Shown: in pieces, positions 1 to 4,741 of the stretch
Numbering within the stretch: the first letter of the stretch is position 1
Layout of the letters: the number at the start of each line of letters is the position of its first letter
Assembly (NCBI GenBank): GCA_002710885.1
Contig: PAIW01000072.1
Coordinates: 5,100-10,263, forward strand
Direction: 5' to 3'
DNA length: 5,164 nucleotides
Source: Chloroflexota bacterium
Lineage (GTDB): Bacteria > Chloroflexota > Dehalococcoidia > SAR202 > UBA11138
Notes under the pieces: generated by a model
Told to the model about the DNA's origin: nothing
The model's database searches: none
What the model saw: only the letters and a program-made list of their open reading frames with translations
Position numbers and translations under genes: made by a program

Positions 1-410
1 CGCCAATTCTTCCACCAGTATGAGAGACTTCGGGCCAGCGCCTTCGCGTAGTTGGTGTCCCGAACTGCATCGAGACCCGCGTCACGGGGCGCAGTCGGCC
101 CTACCATGCGATAGTTGACTATGGATGCCACTACAAATGTCACGACCACGGCGCTGAACGCCCCGAAGAAGAAGAAAAGCGCCTGAGTGTTGGCGTCCAG
201 TCCTCCCTCGTAGTCGTTGATGTTGCGAGTTGCTGTGCTGAAGAACCAGATGAACGCCGCCACTGCCAGTGCGAGACCGACTCCACGGGCGATGATCGGC
301 GATTTGAATATCAGCAGGCCGCGAATCTTCCCGATGGAGAATGCAATCTGAAGCACGCCGATGGCGGCTATCAGGACGCACAAGTAGTAATCAGTCGCGA
401 AGGTGAACAT
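1..410 (-). CDS. Multi-pass membrane protein of unknown function, C-terminus cut by window edge
   Basis: The frame stays open from an ATG at 408-410 to the left edge (136 full codons, no stop), so this is the N-terminal part of a longer protein. The translation starts MFTFATDYYLCVLIAAIG. It shows three hydrophobic helices at about residues 8-27, 43-59 and 80-101, the last containing ALFFFFGAF. Short polar loops separate them, including the acidic/Asn segment NINDYEGGLDANT (about 63-75). After residue 102 the chain is soluble and Arg/Lys-containing. The start is fixed: the same frame meets a TAG inside the end of ilvE, and no other start codon lies between. No good Shine-Dalgarno precedes it; a GAGG lies too far upstream. 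It begins 25 bp after the ilvE stop with no terminator between, so it is probably co-transcribed with ilvE. I do not recognise the family. A transport or sensor role is possible but unsupported. Confidence 0.78.
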   Translation of the reverse strand, partial: MFTFATDYYLCVLIAAIGVLQIAFSIGKIRGLLIFKSPIIARGVGLALAVAAFIWFFSTATRNINDYEGGLDANTQALFFFFGAFSAVVVTFVVASIVNYRMVGPTAPRDAGLDAVRDTNYAKALARSLSYWWKNW

Positions 411-435
411 TCGATGCGAGGAGGGCCAACCTCGG

Positions 436-1365
436 TTAGCCCTCTAAAGGCACTTCGGTGCACCAGCGAGTGTAATCGGGGTTGCCACCCTTTATCACCT
501 TCACATACGCGTCCCGCAGTTTCGTCGTAATCGGGCCGACACCGCCCTCGCCGATGGGCCGACGATCCAGCGATCCGACGGGCGTGATGTGGGCCGCTGT
601 GCCTGTGAGGAATACCTCGTCGCACAGGTAAAGCTCGCTGCGTCGAATCCTGCGCTCCACCACCTCGATTCCCAAAAGGTCTTTTGCCAACGTGATAGCC
701 GAGTCGCGGGTGATGCCGGTCAGGTTGTTGTCGGCCACTGGTGGCGTGAAGATCGACTCGTTGACGACCATGAACAGATTCTCGCCGGATCCTTCAGACA
801 CATCGCCATCCTGCGTGAGCATGATGGCCTCATCGAACCCTGCCAGCGTCGCCTCGGTCTTGGCAAGAATGCTGTTGACGTAGTGACCAGAGATTTTGAC
901 TCTGGGTGGGATGATGGTGTCGTCGATACGCCTCCACGATGAAGTAGTGCAGTCGATGGCGCCCTCAGCGTCGATGTACGCGCCGAAGGGCACGGCCATG
1001 AGGGTGAAATCGCTGTCGAGGTCTTGAAGCCGCAGATTCGCGACTAGCTCCTGGCTTTTGTACGCCAGAGGTCGGATGTACAGGTCCTGCTTGTATCCGC
1101 AACTCTGAAGAAGCTCGATGGTGATGTTGCACAAGTCCTCTGTGCTGTACGGAATATCCATCATCATCATGCGGCAACCCTGGAGCAGGCGGTCGTAATG
1201 CTCGGCCATTCTGAACACGAAGAGCTTGTTCTGGGCCTCGTTCCAGTTTCCGCGAACGCCCTCAAATACTGCGGTGCCGTAGTGTAGAGCGTGGGTCATT
1301 ACACTTACCTTGGCCTCAGAAATAGGAACTATGTTTCCGCGGAAAAAGGCCATTTCTTGAGGCAT
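436..1365 (-). CDS. ilvE: Branched-chain amino acid aminotransferase
   Basis: This PLP-dependent transaminase (EC 2.6.1.42, fold type IV) catalyses the last step of valine, leucine and isoleucine synthesis and the first step of their breakdown, using 2-oxoglutarate/glutamate in the cytoplasm. At 309 residues it matches E. coli IlvE in length. Visible family landmarks are HALHYGTAVFEG (25-36), the phosphate-binding Arg59 in HYDRL, and the PLP lysine Lys157 in RVKISGHY, with Tyr162 following. Glu191, in the signature SEGSGENLF, contacts the pyridine nitrogen. GITRD (217-221) and LTGTAAHITPV (253-263) are also present. The ATG at 1363-1365 is chosen over Met5 because AAGGAG at 1376-1381 lies 10 bp upstream. 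An unusual run of four Met codons occurs at residues 66-69. A membrane-protein gene follows after 25 bp. Its own promoter is visible just upstream, so it need not depend on the hydrolase gene. The function call is secure; the substrate range is inferred from the family. Confidence 0.96.
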   Translation of the reverse strand: MPQEMAFFRGNIVPISEAKVSVMTHALHYGTAVFEGVRGNWNEAQNKLFVFRMAEHYDRLLQGCRMMMMDIPYSTEDLCNITIELLQSCGYKQDLYIRPLAYKSQELVANLRLQDLDSDFTLMAVPFGAYIDAEGAIDCTTSSWRRIDDTIIPPRVKISGHYVNSILAKTEATLAGFDEAIMLTQDGDVSEGSGENLFMVVNESIFTPPVADNNLTGITRDSAITLAKDLLGIEVVERRIRRSELYLCDEVFLTGTAAHITPVGSLDRRPIGEGGVGPITTKLRDAYVKVIKGGNPDYTRWCTEVPLEG

Positions 1366-1375
1366 GATGTAACGA

Positions 1376-1381
1376 CTCCTT
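1376..1381 (-). promoter_or_regulatory. Shine-Dalgarno of ilvE
   Basis: AAGGAG is read on the minus strand, 10 nt before the ATG at 1363-1365. It favours that start over the in-frame ATG four codons later, for which the spacing would be about 22 nt. Confidence 0.7.
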
Positions 1382-1401
1382 AGCTTATGAAGATGCCGCC
1401 C

Positions 1402-1431
1402 ATTATAGCCAATGCGCTCATGCTAAGACAA
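1402..1431 (-). promoter_or_regulatory. Sigma70-type promoter of ilvE
   Basis: On the minus strand a perfect -10 TATAAT (1402-1407) is preceded, after 18 bp, by TTGTCT (1426-1431, four of six matches to TTGACA). Transcription would start near 1395 and give a leader of about 30 nt carrying the ilvE Shine-Dalgarno. The -35 box overlaps the final codons of the hydrolase gene upstream, whose stop is at 1423-1425. ilvE and the downstream membrane gene can therefore be expressed independently of the hydrolase. No operator or attenuator (no Leu/Ile/Val-rich leader peptide) fits in the short leader. Confidence 0.65.
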
Positions 1432-2238
1432 ACCCCGGAGGAAGTCTGACACCGTTGCGATGAAGCGGTCGGGTGCCTCTGTGTGGATGCCGTGACCGAC
1501 TTCGGGCCATTCCAGGATTTTCGAGCCTTTGAGAAGCCGCTGAAGCCGTGGGCGATCTGCCCAGTCCACCACGCCTCCCCTGTTCGGGTTACCTAGGATA
1601 ACCAGCGTCGGACGCGCCACTTTAGGTAGCAGGTTGTCGGCGCTGTAAGCGGAGCCGCCAGCCAACAGGTCGTTCATCACGCCTTCGCTCATGTTCCCAT
1701 AGTTCCCCGCACGGACGGTCGCCGCATCGCGGGTGATGTTCATTGTTTTCATTAATTCCTCGACCCGTTGTTCGAGGGGCATCGCTTTTATGGAGAGAAC
1801 TGACGCGAAGCGGGCACGAGGGGCGGATTCGTCGTCGTGGACGAAGGCTGGCGGGTCCTCCATGACGATGGCGCGGACCGCCTCGCCTGCCTGCACGGCC
1901 ACCGGCGCGCTGACCGTGGCACCCAGCGAGTGGCCTACGACGATGGCAGGCTCATCTAACTGCTCGATGATGAAGGTCGAGATATCCCTGGCGTAGTCGG
2001 TCTCCCAACCATACCCAGAACCAGGCTTACCGGACTGACCATGGCCTCGCAGGTCGAATGCCATCACCCGATAGTCATCAACAAAGCTGGGAGCGATTGC
2101 GTCCCACGAATTGCTGGAGCCTGTGATTCCGTGCAAGAACACCAGCGGCGGCCCCTTGGTTGACCACTCGTTATAGTGAAGCCTCAGCCCATTGGCCTCG
2201 ACAAACTTGCTCTGAGGTTTGACCTTTGATGTTGTCAT
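1423..2238 (-). CDS. Alpha/beta-fold hydrolase
   Basis: This 271-residue cytoplasmic alpha/beta hydrolase has a typical size for single-domain esterase, epoxide-hydrolase or C-C hydrolase relatives. Landmarks are the oxyanion-loop HG in VFLHGITGSSNSW (33-45), FDLRGHGQSGKP (61-72), the nucleophile elbow GHSLG with Ser104, and His249 in VGHGIHTEAPDRF as the catalytic base. A helical cap covers roughly residues 130-205. The strand-7 acid is not in its usual place: that segment reads LGNPNRGGVVD, so the acid may be Asp225 or the Glu127/Asp128 of MEDPP after strand 6. The frame extends upstream to an ATG at 2379, but the start at 2238 is chosen. GGAGG lies 9 nt before it, a promoter lies inside the extension, and similarity to the fold begins only after it (FVEANGLRLHYNEW). 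The substrate cannot be deduced. It is divergent from a small basic-protein gene and precedes ilvE. Confidence 0.88.
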   Translation of the reverse strand: MTTSKVKPQSKFVEANGLRLHYNEWSTKGPPLVFLHGITGSSNSWDAIAPSFVDDYRVMAFDLRGHGQSGKPGSGYGWETDYARDISTFIIEQLDEPAIVVGHSLGATVSAPVAVQAGEAVRAIVMEDPPAFVHDDESAPRARFASVLSIKAMPLEQRVEELMKTMNITRDAATVRAGNYGNMSEGVMNDLLAGGSAYSADNLLPKVARPTLVILGNPNRGGVVDWADRPRLQRLLKGSKILEWPEVGHGIHTEAPDRFIATVSDFLRGLS

Positions 2239-2247
2239 TTTGACGTG

Positions 2248-2252
2248 CCTCC
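2248..2252 (-). promoter_or_regulatory. Shine-Dalgarno deciding the hydrolase start
   Basis: GGAGG on the minus strand stands 9 nt before the ATG at 2236-2238. The alternative far-upstream ATG at 2379 has no such site and would add 47 residues unlike any hydrolase N-terminus. Confidence 0.75.
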
Positions 2253-2290
2253 AACTGGGATCGATGTGGGGGAAGGATTGATCTGATTCG

Positions 2291-2319
2291 AGTATATGCG
2301 GGGGTAGAATCGTCGTCAA
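2291..2319 (-). promoter_or_regulatory. Sigma70-type promoter of the hydrolase gene
   Basis: On the minus strand TTGACG (2314-2319, five of six) is followed after exactly 17 bp by TATACT (2291-2296, five of six). The predicted transcript starts near 2284 and gives a leader of about 46 nt with the GGAGG site. Its position downstream of the ATG at 2379 is an independent argument for the shorter hydrolase. Confidence 0.68.
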
Positions 2320-2326
2320 TGGTTCA

Positions 2327-2350
2327 CGGAGCGCGCCTCGGCTCGCTCTG
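2327..2350. promoter_or_regulatory. Imperfect palindrome between divergent promoters, candidate operator
   Basis: The left arm GAGCGCGCC (2329-2337) and the right arm GGCTCGCTC (2340-2348) pair at eight of nine positions around the dinucleotide TC. One more C-G pair (2327/2350) sits outside a G-T position. The centre (2338.5) is within a base of the midpoint (2337.5) between the two facing -35 boxes (2319 and 2356). That placement suits a dimeric repressor or activator acting on both promoters. No regulator gene is seen in the window, and the role is inferred from symmetry and position only. Confidence 0.45.
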
Positions 2351-2355
2351 CATGC

Positions 2356-2384
2356 TTTACACTTGCGGCCAATTACCATACACT
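2356..2384 (+). promoter_or_regulatory. Sigma70-type promoter of the 48-residue protein gene
   Basis: TTTACA (2356-2361, five of six matches to TTGACA) is followed after 17 bp by TACACT (2379-2384, four of six). Transcription would begin near 2391, leaving a leader of about 44 nt with GGAGG at 2424-2428. It faces away from the hydrolase promoter. Confidence 0.5.
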
Positions 2385-2434
2385 TTTAAGCAGCGGGGCA
2401 GTTAAGGCCATTACATCTATTTCGGAGGTATGCA

Positions 2435-2581
2435 ATGCCAAGAGGACATGCGGCAAAGCGCGAGGCCAAGAAGCCCAAGAAGAAGGCCAAGAGGTTGGCA
2501 ACTCCCTCCGCCGTCTATGCAGATCAAGAGGTGGAAGTCGTCCGCAGGAAGCGAAAGCCTAGGGACGAAGAGGAAATCTAG
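2435..2581 (+). CDS. Small Lys/Arg-rich protein, 48 residues, unknown function
   Basis: A short gene starts at ATG 2435 with a strong GGAGG (2424-2428) six bases upstream and ends at TAG 2579-2581. The product starts MPRGHAAKREAKKPKKKAKR, a very basic N-terminal half. A short linker (LATPSAVYADQEVEVV) follows, then RRKRKPRDEEEI, a second basic cluster ending in an acidic tail. This is the charge pattern of a nucleic-acid- or ribosome-associated small protein; that role is inferred, not shown. No Cys, membrane segment or signal peptide is present. A second ATG five bases earlier (2430) opens another frame with 61 Arg/Pro-rich codons, but its spacing to GGAGG is only one base, so it cannot be the start. 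It has its own promoter and is the only convincing plus-strand gene here. I do not recognise a named family. Confidence 0.75.
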   Translation: MPRGHAAKREAKKPKKKAKRLATPSAVYADQEVEVVRRKRKPRDEEEI

Positions 2582-2779
2582 TCAAACATTCCACCCCGAC
2601 CCAGGGTTGGACTGACAGCCATCGGGAACTCACTCGCCGGACGATGCGCTACGCAGAGTCCAGCGAGCGCCGTCAGATCATCTGGGAACTTATTGAACTG
2701 CCCTGTCCCTCACACGGCGCTAGATGATCGAATCTCCTGTGGTCTCCAAGCGAATAGTCATCGCCTACTATAGATGCGC
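2582..2779. other. Intergenic region without a convincing gene
   Basis: This stretch of about 200 bp lies between the convergent ends of the plus-strand small gene and the minus-strand moeA operon. It holds a small GC-rich hairpin near 2596-2610, an 8-bp inverted repeat GATCATCT/AGATGATC (2676-2683 and 2722-2729), and GAATAG/CTATTC arms just beyond the end of the operon. None has a U-tract. A 27-codon ATG frame (2644-2727) has no ribosome binding site. I find no tRNA-like fold. Confidence 0.5.
2596..2610 (+). terminator. Possible weak hairpin after the small basic-protein gene
   Basis: CCGACCCAGGGTTGG can fold into a six-pair stem (one G-T) with a three-base loop, 14 bp beyond the stop codon. 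No run of T follows, so it is at best a weak or factor-dependent end, or an RNA-stabilising hairpin. Confidence 0.25.
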
Positions 2780-3322
2780 CTATTCTCCAGCCCCCTCTTC
2801 GGACGGCGAAGACTCCGCCGACGCGTCGGCCATTGCGGGCGAAGGTTCAACTGCAGGGGGTTCAGGGACCGGTTCTGGCTCAGGGTCTGGAACCCTGGAG
2901 ATGCAGTAATTCGCGCTGGCGGACAGCAACCGCTGAATCACTTCAGGTGACGTGTTGCGGGGAAACGGAGTCATGGCCCATTTGGAGGTCATAACTCCAC
3001 TGATGTCCTCGGCATTCAAGGGGTTGTTGCCCTCGGAGAGCATCACCCGAAAAATGGCTTCTTTCAGAGGCGTGTCCGGCAGGAGGTAATCCTGCTCCTT
3101 GGAACAGTGATCGGCGATCCGCTTGATGTATTGCTTCAGGTCTTTGTCATCTGTGCTGATTTCGTCATCGGCCTGTTGGTCCATATAACATCGCCGACTG
3201 GCAATTAGCACCGGCAACGAACGCTGGATTGCTGTCGCGGCCTCTGGATCTATCACGTATTGAGCGTAGCTGATCTGCTCTTCTTCGTTTTCAGGCTGTC
3301 TTGCCGTGGATGGGGTCACCAT
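2780..3322 (-). CDS. Acidic Pro/Glu-tailed protein of unknown function, coupled to moeA
   Basis: This 180-residue soluble protein has no signal peptide or membrane segment. Residues 1-16 are polar. Residues 17-140 look like a compact mostly helical domain (AQYVIDPEAATAIQRSLPVLI, YIKRIADHC, then TPLKEAIFRVMLSEGNNPL and AEDISGVMTSKW). The stretch 84-115 has the helix-turn-helix feel of a winged-helix domain, a weak impression. Cysteines at 45, 73 and 140 are isolated, with no CxxC. From 145 the tail is PDPEPEPVPEPP followed by Ala/Ser/Glu, probably disordered. The frame extends upstream to an ATG at 3403, inside moeA, but the start at 3320-3322 is preferred. It overlaps the moeA stop by one base (TAATG) and has GAGG at 3333-3336, ten bases upstream. 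This arrangement implies translational coupling and a link to molybdenum cofactor metabolism or a molybdoenzyme. I do not recognise the family. Confidence 0.82.
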   Translation of the reverse strand: MVTPSTARQPENEEEQISYAQYVIDPEAATAIQRSLPVLIASRRCYMDQQADDEISTDDKDLKQYIKRIADHCSKEQDYLLPDTPLKEAIFRVMLSEGNNPLNAEDISGVMTSKWAMTPFPRNTSPEVIQRLLSASANYCISRVPDPEPEPVPEPPAVEPSPAMADASAESSPSEEGAGE

Positions 3323-4626
3323 TAAAACACTTCCTCTGGCCAGTCTAGCATTTGCACCTCGACAACCTCTCCCGCCTCTTTGACTGGCATGTCTTCTGGA
3401 CATATTGCGAGGCCGTTGGCCCGCGCCATTGAAGTTAACAGGTTTGAGCTTTGGTTTCCAGTCAGCCGAGCGTGATAGGTCCCATTTTCCTTGGTGACAA
3501 TCGCTCTGGCAAACACTCGGCGCCCATCCAAGTTGTGAATAGGCTCATCCAGCACCGCCTGGACACGAGGCTTTTGGAAGTCCGACTTGCCCAGCATCTT
3601 GTAGATAGCCGCGCGACCGAACTGCTCGAAGGCCACCATCGCGCTGACGGGATTTCCTGGAAGCCCCAGATGCGGAACCTGTCGGCCATCGGGAGCGGTC
3701 AAAACTCCGAAGGCCAGCGGTTTGGCTGGTCGCATGCGGACCGACCAAAAGTCGATCTTGCCATGCTGGGCAAGAACGTCCTTCACCATGTCATAATCGC
3801 CCTTGGAGACCCCGGCTGAGGTAATGAGTATATCAGACTCCAAACCCTCCTGGAGCTTGGTGTTCATGGACTCTAGATTGTCGCGAGCGATGCCCAGCAT
3901 CAGTGGAACGCCGCCGTATCTCTGGACGCTGGCGGCGACGCTGTAGCTGTTGGAGTCGTAAATCTTTCCGGCTCCAAACTCATCCCCAGGCTCCAAAAGC
4001 TCGTTGCCTGTGGACAGTATGGCGACCACTGGCCTGCGAATCACTTTCACGGTATGGTAACCGAGTGAGGCAAGCACCCCGACTTCTGAAGGCCGCAGGA
4101 CGACGCCTGTCTCCAGCACGTGGTCGCCCTGTCGCACATCCTCGCCGGCGGGCCTGACGTCGGCGCCCTGGTGGACAGACACATTGATGGCGATTTCATC
4201 CATACTGCGCCCAGCGTTGCGACGCTCCACCTCGTCGGTTTCCTCGAAGGGCACCACGGAGTCGGCCCCATCGGGAACGGGAGCGCCGGTCATGATTCGG
4301 ATGGCCGTCCCCGGACGCACCGCCTCGGTGGGCAGAGATCCGGCGGCCACTATCCCGATAACCTTGAGCGCCACCGGAGACTCAGCCGAAGCGCTCTGGA
4401 GGTCGGCGGCCTGCACTGCGTAGCCGTCCATAGCCGAGTTGTCCATCGGCGGGATGTTGAATCGCGAGGTCACGTCCTCGGCCAGAACCTGGCCCATGGC
4501 GTCGAGGATAGGCTTCTCCTCAACGTCCAGAACGTCGAAATATCCGAGGATGCGTTCCAACGCCTCCTCCACGCTCAGCATGGACTCATCATAGTGGTGT
4601 CGGTGCGAGTGTCCGTGTTGTGTCAC
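3322..4626 (-). CDS. moeA: Molybdopterin molybdotransferase MoeA with a His-rich N-terminus
   Basis: MoeA (EC 2.10.1.1) inserts molybdate into adenylylated molybdopterin to form the molybdenum cofactor, normally as a cytoplasmic dimer. The 434 residues, against about 411 in E. coli, show the family landmarks in order. These are PPMDNSAMDGYAV (59-71), RIMTGAPVPDGAD (110-122), GADVRPAGEDV (154-164), ILSTGNEL (203-210), YDSNSY (223-228), and ITSAGVSKGDYDMV (268-281). MRPAKPLAFG (298-307), GLPGNPVSAM (321-330) and a C-terminal beta domain (about 354-434) follow. A GTG at 4624-4626 is chosen as start because GGAG (4635-4638) lies eight bases upstream; a longer frame to a TTG at 4734 would precede the likely promoter. 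The standard family start, LSVEEALERIL, comes only at residue 17. Before it lies HGHSHRHH (4-11), a possible metal-binding extension. The gene is the first of a two-gene operon with the overlapping downstream unknown gene. Confidence 0.95.
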   Translation of the reverse strand: MTQHGHSHRHHYDESMLSVEEALERILGYFDVLDVEEKPILDAMGQVLAEDVTSRFNIPPMDNSAMDGYAVQAADLQSASAESPVALKVIGIVAAGSLPTEAVRPGTAIRIMTGAPVPDGADSVVPFEETDEVERRNAGRSMDEIAINVSVHQGADVRPAGEDVRQGDHVLETGVVLRPSEVGVLASLGYHTVKVIRRPVVAILSTGNELLEPGDEFGAGKIYDSNSYSVAASVQRYGGVPLMLGIARDNLESMNTKLQEGLESDILITSAGVSKGDYDMVKDVLAQHGKIDFWSVRMRPAKPLAFGVLTAPDGRQVPHLGLPGNPVSAMVAFEQFGRAAIYKMLGKSDFQKPRVQAVLDEPIHNLDGRRVFARAIVTKENGTYHARLTGNQSSNLLTSMARANGLAICPEDMPVKEAGEVVEVQMLDWPEEVF

Positions 4627-4634
4627 GGTGCGTT

Positions 4635-4638
4635 CTCC
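4635..4638 (-). promoter_or_regulatory. Shine-Dalgarno supporting the GTG start of moeA
   Basis: GGAG on the minus strand (within TTGGAGAA) sits eight bases before the GTG at 4624-4626. The alternative ATG 15 codons further in (Met16) has only a poor GATGAG upstream, and choosing it would delete the His-rich segment. Confidence 0.6.
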
Positions 4639-4711
4639 AATCGGGGTATCAGGTGGTCGGGTTTTCAGGTATCTGGTTGGGCCTTTGGTTGTCGACAGGC
4701 TTGTAGGACTA

Positions 4712-4741
4712 TTTGTAACGAATATACCCCGCAACCGTCAA
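4712..4741 (-). promoter_or_regulatory. Probable moeA promoter
   Basis: On the minus strand TTGACG (4736-4741, five of six) is followed after 18 bp by TACAAA (4712-4717, four of six), directly after the stop codon of the disrupted gene upstream. A TATATT lies between the two boxes but has no -35 at proper spacing. The leader would be about 80 nt. No molybdenum-cofactor riboswitch fold is apparent in it, though the leader is short for one. Confidence 0.4.

Noticed and set aside
82..381. Minus-strand frame of 99 codons
   Set aside because: It is an Arg/Ser/His-rich shadow. The neighbouring frame reads as a clean three-helix membrane protein starting at 410.
1159..1170. Four tandem CAT/ATG triplets as a repeat of interest
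   Set aside because: They simply encode the four Met residues of IlvE just before DIPYS; the repeat is too short to imply more.
2239..2379. N-terminal extension of the hydrolase to the ATG at 2379
   Set aside because: It has no Shine-Dalgarno and no resemblance to the fold, and it covers the predicted promoter and the palindrome. The start at 2238 has GGAGG.
2430..2615. Plus-strand 61-codon frame beginning MQCQEDMRQS
   Set aside because: Its ATG is one base from the GGAGG, too close for initiation. The composition is shadow-like, and the 48-codon frame from 2435 fits the site better.
2644..2727. Plus-strand 27-codon frame in the intergenic region
   Set aside because: It has no ribosome binding site, is very short and has no recognisable content.
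2724..2909. Plus-strand Gly/Ser-repeat frame (GSGTGSGSGSG)
   Set aside because: It is the antisense image of the Pro/Glu tail of the minus-strand gene.
3323..3403. Upstream extension of the moeA partner gene
   Set aside because: It lies wholly inside moeA in another frame and reads as an Arg/Gly-rich shadow. The overlapping ATG at 3322 has a ribosome site.
4627..4734. TTG-initiated extension of moeA
   Set aside because: It uses a weak start codon with no Shine-Dalgarno and overlaps the likely promoter. The extra residues are not MoeA-like.
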